A DNA stretch of 8,940 nt from Bacteroidales bacterium (GTDB taxonomy: Bacteria > Bacteroidota > Bacteroidia > Bacteroidales > Dysgonomonadaceae). The DNA is taken from the NCBI GenBank assembly GCA_012798745.1, contig JAAZMQ010000078.1, forward strand, positions 1 to 8,940, given 5' to 3'. Position numbers and translations under genes: made by a program. Position 1 is the first letter of the stretch, and the number at the start of each line of letters is the position of its first letter. This document shows positions 1 to 7,361 of this stretch, one piece after another. The notes below the pieces were generated by a model that had not been told where the DNA came from, made no database searches, and saw only the letters and a list, made by a program, of their open reading frames with translations.

Positions 1-381
1 GAAAAACCCGATATTTGCAATGCCATCGGTGCTCATCACGACGAAGTGGAGATGACTTCGTTGCTGGCTCCTATTGTGCAGGTATGCGATGCTATTTCGG
101 GTGCACGGCCGGGTGCGCGCCGCGAGATTGTGGAGGCTTACATTAAGCGCCTGAACGATTTGGAGAATCTGGCACTCTCTTATCCCGGTGTGGTAAAGAC
201 ATATGCCATACAGGCCGGTCGTGAGTTGCGTGTGATTGTGGGTGCCGACAAAATAGACGATGCGGAAACCGAAAAGCTATCCTCGGAAATTGCACGCAAG
301 ATACAAACGGAAATGACTTATCCCGGTCAGGTAAAAATTACGGTGATTCGCGAAACGCGTGCTGTAAGTTTTGCAAAATAA
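1..381 (+). CDS. rny: Ribonuclease Y, C-terminal part (gene starts left of the window)
   Basis: RNase Y is a membrane-anchored endoribonuclease that starts mRNA decay. Only the last 126 codons are visible; the reading frame is open from base 1, so the start, the N-terminal membrane segment, the coiled coil and the KH domain lie outside. The visible part holds the end of the HD domain (AIGAHHDEVE, then LLAPIVQVCDAISGARPGAR) and the conserved C-terminal region with YPGVVKTYAIQAGRELRV and the closing RETRAVSFAK, which is close to the family consensus. The stop is TAA at 379-381. It is followed after about 20 bases by a strong hairpin and converges on the next gene. Identification rests on direct recognition of the very conserved C-terminus; I see nothing unusual in this part. 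Confidence 0.95.
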   Translation, partial: EKPDICNAIGAHHDEVEMTSLLAPIVQVCDAISGARPGARREIVEAYIKRLNDLENLALSYPGVVKTYAIQAGRELRVIVGADKIDDAETEKLSSEIARKIQTEMTYPGQVKITVIRETRAVSFAK

Positions 382-403
382 AATACACCGGGGTTGTTAA
401 TAC

Positions 404-439
404 ATCAAAAAAGCCGCTTTCGAAAGCGGCTTTTTTGAT
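404..439. terminator. Bidirectional intrinsic terminator between convergent genes
   Basis: A perfect 36-bp palindrome centred between 421 and 422. The GC-rich core is AAGCCGCTTTCGAAAGCGGCTT, flanked by an A-run on the left and a T-run on the right, so each strand reads as a hairpin of up to 16 bp followed by a U-tract. It lies 22 bases after the rny stop and 22 bases from the stop of the opposing gene, where it can end transcription from both sides. Confidence 0.93.
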
Positions 440-461
440 TGACACACATTGAAAAAATAGT

Positions 462-1613
462 CTATTTGCTGCTCCTTGCACTGCGATTTTGACTGCTGTT
501 GCTGCTCCTTGTACTGCGATTTTGATTTCCGTTGCTGCTCCTTGCATTGCGATTTTGACTTCCGTTGCTGCTCCTTGACGAGGTTGACGAGCCGGAATTT
601 GAGGAACGGCCTTCCGACCGTTTTATGGTTTCGGCGGGCTTGGAGTTGCGAATATTGAATATACTCTTTTCGGAAGCTGAGTTTTCTGAACTTCGATTGT
701 TGATTCCTTTATTGCCGGTGCGACCCGGATTGACGGTTGTCGTGTTTTCTTTCGTTGCAGTTTTTCCTGTTTCTGTCCGGTTAGTCGTTGTCGATCTGCC
801 GGAATTTCCACTAAGGCCCGATCGGTTGGTTGTCTTGCCGTTATTGTTGTTTTTTGAAATTTCCGGACGATATAGGCTTACCGAACGGTTGCTTACAGTG
901 GATCTTCCCGGACGGGAGGCGTTTGTAACCTGATGAATTTTTACGTTATATCCTGTTTCTTTTCGATAATCACGAGGAGCGGGTCCGCTGTAATATTTGT
1001 TGTTGTTATGTATATGGATATGGTTGATGATGGTGGTGCGGTTGTATATGGCCGGAGTGTAGGGTTTGTAATACTTGTGCACGTGGGGATGATACAGGTA
1101 TTTTGCGGGCAAAAATACCCAATAGAACGACGGAAGTTGGATGTGTACGCTCAATTGTACGCGTGGTCCCAGAGGTGCCCAGCCGTAAAACCCTCCGCCG
1201 TTTCGCCATACAACCCATGCCGGAGCCCATTCGTAACCGGGAATCCATGCCCAGCCGTAAATGTCGTCATAATACCATCTGCCGTAGTGAAAAGGTGCCC
1301 AGCCCCATTCGAAATCCGATACCCATGTATTTCCGTAATTGGTCATTACCCAATAGCCGTCGGTTAGGTAGGGATGAAAGTTTTTCCCTACGTTAGGCAT
1401 CCAGACAAGACCAAATTCCCTGTGGTTCATCCATCTGCCGTAAGGTGCTAAGGCATTGTAAAATACGTCGAAGCTTACTTCGCCTGCGGCACCTACCGAG
1501 TAATTATTTTCGTAATATCCGGGTTGGGAAATCGCTTTATTCGCGAATGGTGGCAATGCATAAATCATCATTGTCGTAAGAGCAATCATCAGAGCTTTTC
1601 CTATTGTTTTCAT
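462..1613 (-). CDS. Secreted Trp/Tyr/Gly-rich protein, DUF6600-like, with Ser/Asn/Arg-rich repeat tail
   Basis: A 383-residue protein of unknown function. Residues 1 to about 29 form a signal peptide (KTIGKALMIALTTMMIYALP), so it is exported. Residues about 45-150 carry aromatic repeats such as FEWGWAPFHYGRW, YGWAWIPGYEWAPAWVVW and GFYGWAPLGP, which resemble the DUF6600 family of exported proteins. Residues 174-202 are His-rich (HPHVH, HIHIH) and could bind metal, but this is only a guess. From about residue 235 the chain is low-complexity, rich in Ser, Asn, Arg and Thr, and ends in three 11-residue repeats of the form RSSNxxQNRxx plus a partial copy. There are no cysteines. The start codon follows a long AT-rich leader without a Shine-Dalgarno site. 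The gene stands alone, convergent with rny. The family call is from memory of the motif pattern; the reading frame itself is secure. Confidence 0.8.
   Translation of the reverse strand: MKTIGKALMIALTTMMIYALPPFANKAISQPGYYENNYSVGAAGEVSFDVFYNALAPYGRWMNHREFGLVWMPNVGKNFHPYLTDGYWVMTNYGNTWVSDFEWGWAPFHYGRWYYDDIYGWAWIPGYEWAPAWVVWRNGGGFYGWAPLGPRVQLSVHIQLPSFYWVFLPAKYLYHPHVHKYYKPYTPAIYNRTTIINHIHIHNNNKYYSGPAPRDYRKETGYNVKIHQVTNASRPGRSTVSNRSVSLYRPEISKNNNNGKTTNRSGLSGNSGRSTTTNRTETGKTATKENTTTVNPGRTGNKGINNRSSENSASEKSIFNIRNSKPAETIKRSEGRSSNSGSSTSSRSSNGSQNRNARSSNGNQNRSTRSSNSSQNRSARSSK
466..577. repeat. 33-bp tandem repeat encoding an 11-residue Ser/Asn/Arg repeat
   Basis: The 13-mer TTGCTGCTCCTTG occurs at 466, 499, 532 and 565, exactly 33 bases apart, giving three full units and one partial unit at the 3' end of the minus-strand gene. 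The units differ at several positions. The period is a multiple of three, so copy-number change would lengthen or shorten the protein tail without shifting the frame. Confidence 0.9.
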
Positions 1614-1652
1614 ATCATTGCATTTTTAAATGGAAGTAATTCTTTCTTATTA

Positions 1653-1692
1653 ATATGACAAATCGACCGGTAAATGGTTTAAGTTTCGAAAA
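1653..1692 (-). promoter_or_regulatory. Weak candidate promoter for the DUF6600-like gene
   Basis: On the minus strand TCGATTTG (1659-1666) differs from the Bacteroidetes -7 box TAnnTTTG at one position. TTTTCG lies about 20 bases upstream (1687-1692) and may act as the -33 element. A start near 1653 would leave a leader of about 40 nt. The match is imperfect, and no better box was seen between 1614 and 1727. Confidence 0.3.
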
Positions 1693-1723
1693 GTTTGCGT
1701 GTTGGTAGGTTTTGGCCGGTATC

Positions 1724-1763
1724 GAATAAAAAAATGCTGCACGTTGTTTTAATGCAGCATTTT
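1724..1763 (-). terminator. Intrinsic terminator of the rnf operon
   Basis: AAAATGCTGC (1731-1740) pairs with GCAGCATTTT (1754-1763) around a 13-nt loop. Read on the minus strand the hairpin is followed by a run of seven T (GCAGCATTTTTTTATTCG). It begins 24 bases after the rnfA stop and is the first terminator-like structure I see after the operon. The rest of 1614-1787 holds only AT-rich sequence and the weak promoter candidate of the next gene. Confidence 0.85.
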
Positions 1764-1787
1764 GAAACGTATAGAGGAACAAAAAAA

Positions 1788-2372
1788 TTATTTGAAAACC
1801 TGATCAATGCCGGAGAAACCCATAAAAGCCATTGCCAAAATACCGGCTGTGAGTAGGGCTATGGGAACACCTTGCATGGCTTTTGGAACTTTGGTGAGTG
1901 CCAACTGTTCGCGAATACTTGAAAAAATAATCAAGGCCATGGAATAACCAATTGCTGTGGAGATGGCATAAACAATCGACTCCAGTAGATTGAAATCTTT
2001 TTGGATGACCAATATGGCTACTCCCAGAATGATGCAGTTGGTTGTGATCAAAGGCAAGTAAACGCCAAGTGCTTGATATAAAGGGGGAGAGATTTTTTTC
2101 ATGATGATTTCCACCATTTGTACCAATGCGGCAATCACCAGGATAAAGGTGATGGTTTGCAGGTATTCCAACCCGAAGTTTTCAAGGATGCCTTTTTGAA
2201 TGAGGTAGGTCACCAACGTCGATAGGGTGATGACAAAGGTAACGGCTGCACTCATTCCGATGGCTGTATCGATTTTTTTGGAAACGCCCAAGAAAGGGCA
2301 GATTCCCAAAAATTGCGAGAATACGATATTGTTTACAAAAACGGCAACGATAATAATTCCGATGATTTCCAT
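1788..2372 (-). CDS. rnfA: Rnf complex subunit A, integral membrane
   Basis: RnfA (RsxA) is a membrane subunit of the Rnf ferredoxin:NAD+ oxidoreductase, homologous to NqrE. The 194 residues are of normal family length and form about six membrane helices. The two family-defining cysteines are present: C25 in FLGICPFLG and C113 in ITTNCIILGVA. In the related complexes these cysteines, with their counterparts in RnfE, hold an iron-sulfur cluster inside the membrane that passes electrons across it. The motif NNIVFSQFLGICPFLG near the N-terminus is typical. It is the last gene of the operon, 21 nt after rnfE, and is followed by a hairpin terminator. RnfA rather than NqrE is inferred from the RnfB and RnfC genes in the same operon. 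Confidence 0.96.
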   Translation of the reverse strand: MEIIGIIIVAVFVNNIVFSQFLGICPFLGVSKKIDTAIGMSAAVTFVITLSTLVTYLIQKGILENFGLEYLQTITFILVIAALVQMVEIIMKKISPPLYQALGVYLPLITTNCIILGVAILVIQKDFNLLESIVYAISTAIGYSMALIIFSSIREQLALTKVPKAMQGVPIALLTAGILAMAFMGFSGIDQVFK

Positions 2373-2393
2373 ATTTTTTCTTTTTAAACAGGG

Positions 2394-2987
2394 TTAATTC
2401 GTTTTCTTTTGCAATTTGTTGAAAATGGCAATAAGATATCCGAGTACGATGAAAGCTCCCGGTGCAAGCACAAAAATGAGCGAGCCGTAATTTTCGGGAT
2501 AAACGGTCATCGAGAAAATTTTTCCTGTACCCAAAAATTCACGTAGTGCTCCCAAAATGGTCAGTGCCAAAGTAAATCCTATGCCTATTCCCAACCCATC
2601 GAAAACGGAGGAGACAACTTTGTTTTTGGATGCAAACGCTTCGGCCCTTCCCAACACGATGCAGTTTACGACAATTAACGGAATGAAAATACCTAAGCTG
2701 TCTGCCAAGGCAGGGAGGTAGGCATTCATCACCATTTCAACAATGGTTACAAAAGTAGCTATCACGACGATATATGCGGGAATGCGCACCATATCGGGAA
2801 TCAGATTCTTAAGTGAAGAAATGGCTAAGTTTGAACAGGTGAGTACGAAGAGCGTGGCCAATCCCATACTCATTCCGTTGAGGGCAGAGCTTGAGGTTGC
2901 CAGTGTGGGACACATTCCCAGTAGCAGTACAAATGTGGGATTTTCTTTAACAATCCCGTTTATTAATACCTTGATGTTATTCCGCAT
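2394..2987 (-). CDS. rnfE: Rnf complex subunit E, integral membrane
   Basis: RnfE (RsxE) pairs with RnfA in the membrane core and is homologous to NqrD. The 197 residues begin with a short cytoplasmic stretch (IVKENPTFVLLLGMCPTLA) and form about six helices. C26 in LGMCPTLA and C109 in IVVNCIVLGRAEAFA are the conserved cysteines expected to share the intramembrane iron-sulfur cluster with C25 and C113 of RnfA. The helices are arranged inversely to those of RnfA, as known for this pair. Its start codon lies inside the end of rnfG (11-nt overlap), pointing to translational coupling. The C-terminus is short and lysine-rich. I see no truncation or odd residue. Confidence 0.96.
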   Translation of the reverse strand: MRNNIKVLINGIVKENPTFVLLLGMCPTLATSSSALNGMSMGLATLFVLTCSNLAISSLKNLIPDMVRIPAYIVVIATFVTIVEMVMNAYLPALADSLGIFIPLIVVNCIVLGRAEAFASKNKVVSSVFDGLGIGIGFTLALTILGALREFLGTGKIFSMTVYPENYGSLIFVLAPGAFIVLGYLIAIFNKLQKKTN

Positions 2988-3702
2988 GATTTTCTTCTTC
3001 TGTTGTTTTGTTGTTTTCGTTAATCATTGTATCTGAGGCAATATCTTCGTCGTTTTCTGTTGTTGCTCCGCTAACAGCGTCTTCGCCGGCTGTTGTTGCT
3101 CCCGATGCCGCATCGCCGGCGATAGTATGTGTGTAGGCAGCATAGGCTTTGTTTACGGCTTCAAGAAAAGCGCGCGACGTGATAGTGGATGCTGTGATGG
3201 CATCGACGTTGCCCCCGTCTTTCGATACGGAAAGTTTCTCTTTCGACAAATCGCGCCCGATGATGCATCGGTTGGGCTTGGATGGGTCTTTAAACCATTG
3301 TACCACTTTTGCACCTAATCCGGGAGTTTCGGCATGCGATAATACAGAATAGTTTACAATCCGGTTATTCGTATCGAATCCGACAATGATTTGAATATTT
3401 CCCCCGAATGCATTATTGGAATAACTGGTGATGGCAAAGCCTACCAATTCATCTCCCTTTTTTGCAGGATATACGGTGAGCGAATCACCTGCACCATCCG
3501 GTATTTTATAAGCCTCGGCTACCGGATTATTGTCGAAAGGAGGAACTACTTCACGGATAGCATTCTCCAATTTCTTTGCTTTTGCTTCGGCAATGGGCTT
3601 TGCCGTTATTTTGTTGACCTGTGCCAACAGAACAGCTACTACCAAACAAATGGTAAATAACGACAAAAACATGTTTTTAAATGTAGATTCCAGCTTAGCC
3701 AT
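2977..3702 (-). CDS. rnfG: Rnf complex subunit G, FMN-binding flavoprotein with extended tail
   Basis: RnfG carries a covalently bound FMN, attached to a threonine by the flavin transferase ApbE, and faces the periplasm. The 241 residues hold one membrane anchor (about 11-30) and an FMN-binding domain with SHAETPGLGAKV (122-133). The attachment motif is D167-AITAS-T173; the common form is DxxSGAT, so the Gly and Ala before the acceptor Thr are here Ala and Ser. After the domain (about residue 190) comes an acidic, low-complexity tail that contains two further motifs, DAASGAT (197-203) and DAVSGAT (208-214), both closer to the canonical signal than the core site. The gene overlaps rnfD by 8 nt and rnfE by 11 nt. 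The core assignment is firm; any modification of the tail is a hypothesis. No apbE gene is in the window. Confidence 0.95.
   Translation of the reverse strand: MAKLESTFKNMFLSLFTICLVVAVLLAQVNKITAKPIAEAKAKKLENAIREVVPPFDNNPVAEAYKIPDGAGDSLTVYPAKKGDELVGFAITSYSNNAFGGNIQIIVGFDTNNRIVNYSVLSHAETPGLGAKVVQWFKDPSKPNRCIIGRDLSKEKLSVSKDGGNVDAITASTITSRAFLEAVNKAYAAYTHTIAGDAASGATTAGEDAVSGATTENDEDIASDTMINENNKTTEEENHAE
3055..3117 (-). repeat. Two 33-nt-spaced SGATT-encoding units in the rnfG tail
   Basis: Two short coding units spaced 33 nt (11 residues) apart encode DAASGATT and DAVSGATT (residues 197-204 and 208-215). The shared DNA is GGAGCAACAACA on the minus strand. In both, Asp lies six residues before the putative acceptor Thr, the same geometry as in the core motif of this protein. 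Only two copies are visible. Confidence 0.7.
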
Positions 3703-4657
3703 TTTTTCTTACCTCCCCAAATCGTTTAGGCGTTGTATAATAGTTGATAAGTGGTGTGAACCCGTTCATGAGGACAATTGCGAACGACATTCCCTCGGGA
3801 TAAGCACCCCAGAGACGGATGCACATGGTGATGATTCCGATGAAAAAACCGTAAATGAGCATTCCTTTTTTAGTCAGGGGCGAGGTCACATAATCGGTAG
3901 CCATGAAAATAGCTCCTAACATTAATCCGCCCGAAAACAGATGTATTAAAGGATGATGTAAAGGGATGGGGTTGATCAGATAAAGAATGCCGCTGAAGAT
4001 GGCAACGGTTCCCAGAATAGCGGTCGGGATATGCCAGGTAATGATTTTCTTCCATAACATATACCCTAGTCCCAATAAAAGAGCCAAAGCACTTATTTCT
4101 CCCAACGACCCGCCTTCTATTCCTAGCAACATGTGAGTCAAGGAGGGCAAATTGTCGGGATTGAATTTTAAGTTGGCCAACACGGTTGCCGAAGTAACAG
4201 CGTCGGTTGCGGCAACTGCAGGAACAGGCCACGTGGTCATTTGTGCAGGAAAAGAAATCAGCAGGAAGATGCGTCCTACCAATGCCGGATTAAAGATATT
4301 GTTTCCCAGTCCACCGAAAGACATTTTTCCGATGCCGATGGCAGCCAATGCGCCAATGGCAAGAATCCACAGGGGTAAATTTGAAGGGAGATTGAAAGCC
4401 AGCAGAACACCGGTTAGTATAGCTGAGCCATCACTTATTGTTGGTTCTTTTTTCAGTATGAATTTGGTAATGAGGTATTCGAAACCGACGCAGAACAAAA
4501 CGGAAAACACCGTAATAAGTACTGCGTCAAGACGAAATACATATAAAGATACCAGAAATGCAGGGATGAGGGCAATCAGTACTCCATACATATTTTTGGG
4601 GATGCTGTCCCCGCTATGAATATGTGGTGAAGGTGATACAACTAATTTAGTTTCCAT
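3695..4657 (-). CDS. rnfD: Rnf complex subunit D, integral membrane flavoprotein
   Basis: RnfD, homologous to NqrB, is a multi-helix membrane subunit that carries covalent FMN and is thought to take part in ion translocation. The start chosen gives 320 residues (METKLVVSPSPHIHSGD), matching the family N-terminus. An ATG two codons upstream (4661-4663) is also possible, with AAAG-rich sequence in front; ATGs further upstream lie inside rnfC and would add a Lys/Arg-rich stretch that does not belong. Family motifs are SDGSAILTGVLLAFNLP, GGLGNNIFNPALVGR, MATDYVTSPLTKKG and YPEGMSFAIVLMNGFTPL. The flavinylation motif is DAVTSAT, with Asp at about 152 and acceptor Thr at about 158. The start lies 14 nt after rnfC, and the end overlaps rnfG by 8 nt. 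Confidence 0.94.
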   Translation of the reverse strand: METKLVVSPSPHIHSGDSIPKNMYGVLIALIPAFLVSLYVFRLDAVLITVFSVLFCVGFEYLITKFILKKEPTISDGSAILTGVLLAFNLPSNLPLWILAIGALAAIGIGKMSFGGLGNNIFNPALVGRIFLLISFPAQMTTWPVPAVAATDAVTSATVLANLKFNPDNLPSLTHMLLGIEGGSLGEISALALLLGLGYMLWKKIITWHIPTAILGTVAIFSGILYLINPIPLHHPLIHLFSGGLMLGAIFMATDYVTSPLTKKGMLIYGFFIGIITMCIRLWGAYPEGMSFAIVLMNGFTPLINYYTTPKRFGEVRKNG

Positions 4658-4671
4658 ATCCATTTCTTTCG

Positions 4672-6003
4672 TTAGTTTTTTCTTGCTTTTATGATGTCCA
4701 TTACTTTTCCTTTCCCTAGTCGGATATAATCGAGTAAGGGGCGATTGGCCGGGCAGGTATATCTGCATGAGCCGCATTCGATGCAATCGGTAATGTGGTT
4801 TTTTTCTGCTCTATCCCATACGGTATATTCCGTGAGATTCATAAGGAGAGTAGGGTTGAGCCCCATAGGGCAAACATGAATGCATTTGGCACAGCGGATG
4901 CAGTCTCTCGGCGCTTTTCGTCTTGCTTCAGACAAGGGGATAAGGAGTATTCCTGATATGCCTTTGACTACAGGAATATCGGTACGTGCCACGGCTTTTC
5001 CCATCATGGGGCCGCCACTGATAATTTTTCCTGTCGTTGGAGGAAGGCCGCCGGCAAAATCGATCAGTGTTTGGAAGGAAATGCCTATGCGGGAACGAAC
5101 ATTGCACGGGTTTTTTACTTCTTTGCCCGTAATGGTGACGATGCGTTCAATAAGAGGTTTGTTTTTTTGTACGGCTTCGTATACGGCAAACGTGGTGCCG
5201 ACATTTTGAACAACGGCTCCCACCGAGATGGGAAGCTCCCCGCTTGGTACCTGACGTCTTATTAAGGCGTCGATAAGTTGTTTTTCGCCTCCTTGAGGAT
5301 AACGTTCTTTCAGCGGTTGAATGCTGATTCCTGCATAGGATGTTGCGTATTGTGTGAATTTGTCGATGGCGTCTTTTTTATTGTTTTCGATGCCGATGAT
5401 TGCTTTTGAAACGTTGAGTGCCTTCATCAAGATGGTCGTGCCTACTAATATCTCTTCGGTTTTTTCCATCATTAATTGATGGTCGGAAGTGAGATAGGGC
5501 TCGCATTCTACAGCGTTGATGATGAGTACTTCGGCTTTCATTCCCGGTGGAGGCATCAGTTTGACGTGCGTGGGGAACATAGCTCCGCCCATTCCCACAA
5601 TGCCGGCAGATGCAATTTTATCAATGATTTCCTTTTGCGATAAGTTGCATTCTTTTATTAACGTTTCTGAACGATCTATGGAATCTTCCCATTCATCGCC
5701 TTCAACTCCGATGATTACGGCATTGCGTCGGTAACCACTGATATCCACTACTTTGTCGATTTTTTTGACGGTCCCCGATACTGACGAATGAATATTGGCC
5801 GAAACAAAACCTGCACTTTTTCCGATTAGCGTTCCTACTTTTACTTTATCGCCCCTTTTTACTACGGGCTGACTGGGCGCTCCGATATGTTGTGCTAGCG
5901 GAATACTTACTTCAGCAGGAATTTCAATGGATTGTATTGTCTTTCCTGCAGAAAGTTTGTTCGCTTCCGGATGGATACCACCAATACGAAATGTTTTTAA
6001 CAT
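4672..6003 (-). CDS. rnfC: Rnf complex subunit C, NADH-binding iron-sulfur protein
   Basis: RnfC is the peripheral cytoplasmic subunit where NAD+ is reduced or NADH oxidised; its core resembles the 51-kDa (NuoF-type) subunit of complex I. The 443 residues match the short bacterial form, without the long C-terminal repeats known from some Proteobacteria. The N-terminus GGIHPEANK and the nucleotide and flavin region (GIVGMGGAMFPTHVKL, 135-149; ERYPQGGEKQLI, 233-244) are present. Two [4Fe-4S] motifs follow: C368, C371, C374, C378 (CIRCAKCIHVCPMGLNP) and C407, C410, C413, C417 (CIECGSCRYTCPANRP). The first Met gives the usual MLKTFRIGGIHP start. The gap to rnfB is 29 nt and holds nothing recognisable. 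All key motifs are intact. Confidence 0.97.
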   Translation of the reverse strand: MLKTFRIGGIHPEANKLSAGKTIQSIEIPAEVSIPLAQHIGAPSQPVVKRGDKVKVGTLIGKSAGFVSANIHSSVSGTVKKIDKVVDISGYRRNAVIIGVEGDEWEDSIDRSETLIKECNLSQKEIIDKIASAGIVGMGGAMFPTHVKLMPPPGMKAEVLIINAVECEPYLTSDHQLMMEKTEEILVGTTILMKALNVSKAIIGIENNKKDAIDKFTQYATSYAGISIQPLKERYPQGGEKQLIDALIRRQVPSGELPISVGAVVQNVGTTFAVYEAVQKNKPLIERIVTITGKEVKNPCNVRSRIGISFQTLIDFAGGLPPTTGKIISGGPMMGKAVARTDIPVVKGISGILLIPLSEARRKAPRDCIRCAKCIHVCPMGLNPTLLMNLTEYTVWDRAEKNHITDCIECGSCRYTCPANRPLLDYIRLGKGKVMDIIKARKN

Positions 6004-6032
6004 AAATAGGTTGATTTTTCCTGATTCTGCTT

Positions 6033-6902
6033 TTATACTGTTTTCTTGATTTCTTCTTTAGGAGAAGCGGATGTCTTTTCTTTTCGGGGTGGGAAGTTGA
6101 GTTCCCATATCGAGTTGGTAGGGCAAACAGGAACACATTTGCGGCACAAACGACATTTATCGTCATCGATATAGGCCACGTTGTTTTTAATGGTAATGGC
6201 GTCAAACGCACATACCTGGACACACTTGCTACAGCCTATACAGGCTACCTCGCAGGCTTTTCGGGCGATAGCTCCTTTATCTTCGTTTACGCAAGAAACA
6301 AAAATACGCCGTGATTTTGGACCTTGTTTACGCAGCTCGATAATATCTTTGGGACAAGCTTTCACGCATGCACCACATGCGGTGCATTTGTCTTCATTTA
6401 CTTCGGGGAGAAGAGTTTGAGGATTAATGTGAATGGCATCAAACAAGCAGGCTTCAACGCAATCGCCCAAACCGAGGCATCCAAAAAAACAATCTGTTTC
6501 GCCGCCGTAAAGAGCCGCTTCGATGGCACAACTGGGTGCCCCGTCGTATATACTGGTTTGCGGACGATATTCGCATGTGCCGTTGCATCGTACCACAGCA
6601 ATTTTTTTTGATGTGGTGGGTGATGTCTTTCCTAAAAGGGAGGCAATTTTATCCATGGTTTCTTGTCCTCCAACAGGACAAAACAAACCGTCCATCGTTT
6701 CGGCTCTTACTACCGCCGAAGCAAATCCCCGGCAGCCGGGAAATCCGCATCCGCCACAGTTGGCCCCGGGTAAAATATCTTCTACTTGTTCGATAAGAGG
6801 ATCTTCAATTACTTTAAATTTTTGTCCGACAAGATACAGAATTGCTGCACTTGCTGCACCAATGGTTCCCAATAAAGCAACAGCTATCAGAATTGCATTC
6901 AT
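6033..6902 (-). CDS. rnfB: Rnf complex subunit B, polyferredoxin
   Basis: RnfB is the electron entry subunit for reduced ferredoxin. The 289 residues start with a membrane anchor (about 3-25), followed by the Fe-S domain with C49, C52, C57 and C75 (NCGGCGFPGC then FCPVGGQ). Four further cysteine groups follow: C138/C142/C148/C152 (CFFGCLGLGDCVEAC), C173-C183 (CTACGACVKACP), C221-C231 (CIGCSKCVQVCAFDA, with an extra C217) and C250-C260 (CRLCRKCVPVCP). Other cysteines at 106, 110, 125 and 204 make 25 in all. This is the long, cluster-rich form, which fits Bacteroidota. The tail is charged and low-complexity. Start and rseC stop overlap as ATGA, so the two are translationally coupled. The number of clusters is inferred from spacing, not measured. 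Confidence 0.96.
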   Translation of the reverse strand: MNAILIAVALLGTIGAASAAILYLVGQKFKVIEDPLIEQVEDILPGANCGGCGFPGCRGFASAVVRAETMDGLFCPVGGQETMDKIASLLGKTSPTTSKKIAVVRCNGTCEYRPQTSIYDGAPSCAIEAALYGGETDCFFGCLGLGDCVEACLFDAIHINPQTLLPEVNEDKCTACGACVKACPKDIIELRKQGPKSRRIFVSCVNEDKGAIARKACEVACIGCSKCVQVCAFDAITIKNNVAYIDDDKCRLCRKCVPVCPTNSIWELNFPPRKEKTSASPKEEIKKTV

Positions 6903-7330
6903 AATAAGGATAGATTTGTAGAATCGCTTTTTTTAATTGTAAAAGTAAATATCTTAGTCATTTTGTTTCTTAAAAAATATAACAATACATAATATGGCGC
7001 AAGGCTAAAAATAGCCAAAAGTGCCCCTTGTATTTCGGTGAGATGCCACACACAAGTTGAGAGAATTACCATTGTAACTACAAGAATAAGGGGTATACCA
7101 TATGCCCACAGAACAGCTTTGTAGCCTAAAGATGTTTTGCCTTCTATTGTTACCCGGTCATTAACTTTGAACCGGCCGGAATAATCGATGACGTTAACGG
7201 TTTTTTCACTTGAATCTGCTGCAGTACAATATTTTTTGGCGTGGCAGGCACTGCATGCCGATTGCTGCAGAATGCGTACCTTGATGTGGTTTCCGTCTAT
7301 GTGCTCAATAATGCCTTCATGTTCGATCAT
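6899..7330 (-). CDS. rseC: RseC/MucC-family protein (SoxR reducing system type)
   Basis: A 143-residue membrane protein of the RseC family, often the first gene of rnf operons in Bacteroidota. The N-terminal cytoplasmic part holds C26, C29 and C35 in SACSACHAKKYC, typical of the family, and a small beta-rich region ending in DRVTIEG. Two membrane helices follow (about 71-93 and 100-118) with a short loop, and the C-terminus is basic. In Escherichia coli, RseC works with the Rsx (Rnf) complex to keep SoxR reduced; in this organism a role in assembly or cluster protection of Rnf is an inference. It sits 49 nt after hydE behind a promoter candidate and overlaps rnfB by 4 nt, so it is cotranslated with the complex. 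Confidence 0.92.
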   Translation of the reverse strand: MIEHEGIIEHIDGNHIKVRILQQSACSACHAKKYCTAADSSEKTVNVIDYSGRFKVNDRVTIEGKTSLGYKAVLWAYGIPLILVVTMVILSTCVWHLTEIQGALLAIFSLAPYYVLLYFLRNKMTKIFTFTIKKSDSTNLSLL

Positions 7331-7340
7331 GAATTAATGG

Positions 7341-7361
7341 CTTTTGAAATCTTTTTGAAAT
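7341..7361. repeat. Imperfect tandem repeat in the rseC leader
   Basis: CTTTTGAAAT (7341-7350) is directly followed by CTTTTTGAAAT (7351-7361). It lies between the promoter candidate and the rseC start. It may be only AT-rich leader sequence; a regulatory role is not shown by the sequence. Confidence 0.4.

Noticed and set aside
466..577. 33-bp direct repeats as a CRISPR array
   Set aside because: The units are contiguous with no spacers and encode an in-frame peptide repeat.
565..1396. Plus-strand open frames of 97-144 codons opposite the secreted protein gene
   Set aside because: They are antisense to a frame with a clear signal peptide and family motifs; their translations are low-complexity and show no domain.
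3391..4619. Plus-strand open frames up to 155 codons opposite rnfG and rnfD
   Set aside because: They lie wholly opposite well-conserved Rnf genes, have no recognisable motif and no promoter.
4658..4786. Longer rnfD start at 4786 giving 363 residues
   Set aside because: The extra 43 residues overlap rnfC, are Lys/Arg-rich and unrelated to the family N-terminus, which begins just before LVVSPSPH.
1788..6902. Na+-NQR operon instead of Rnf
   Set aside because: RnfB and RnfC polyferredoxin-type subunits are present and NqrA and NqrF are absent.
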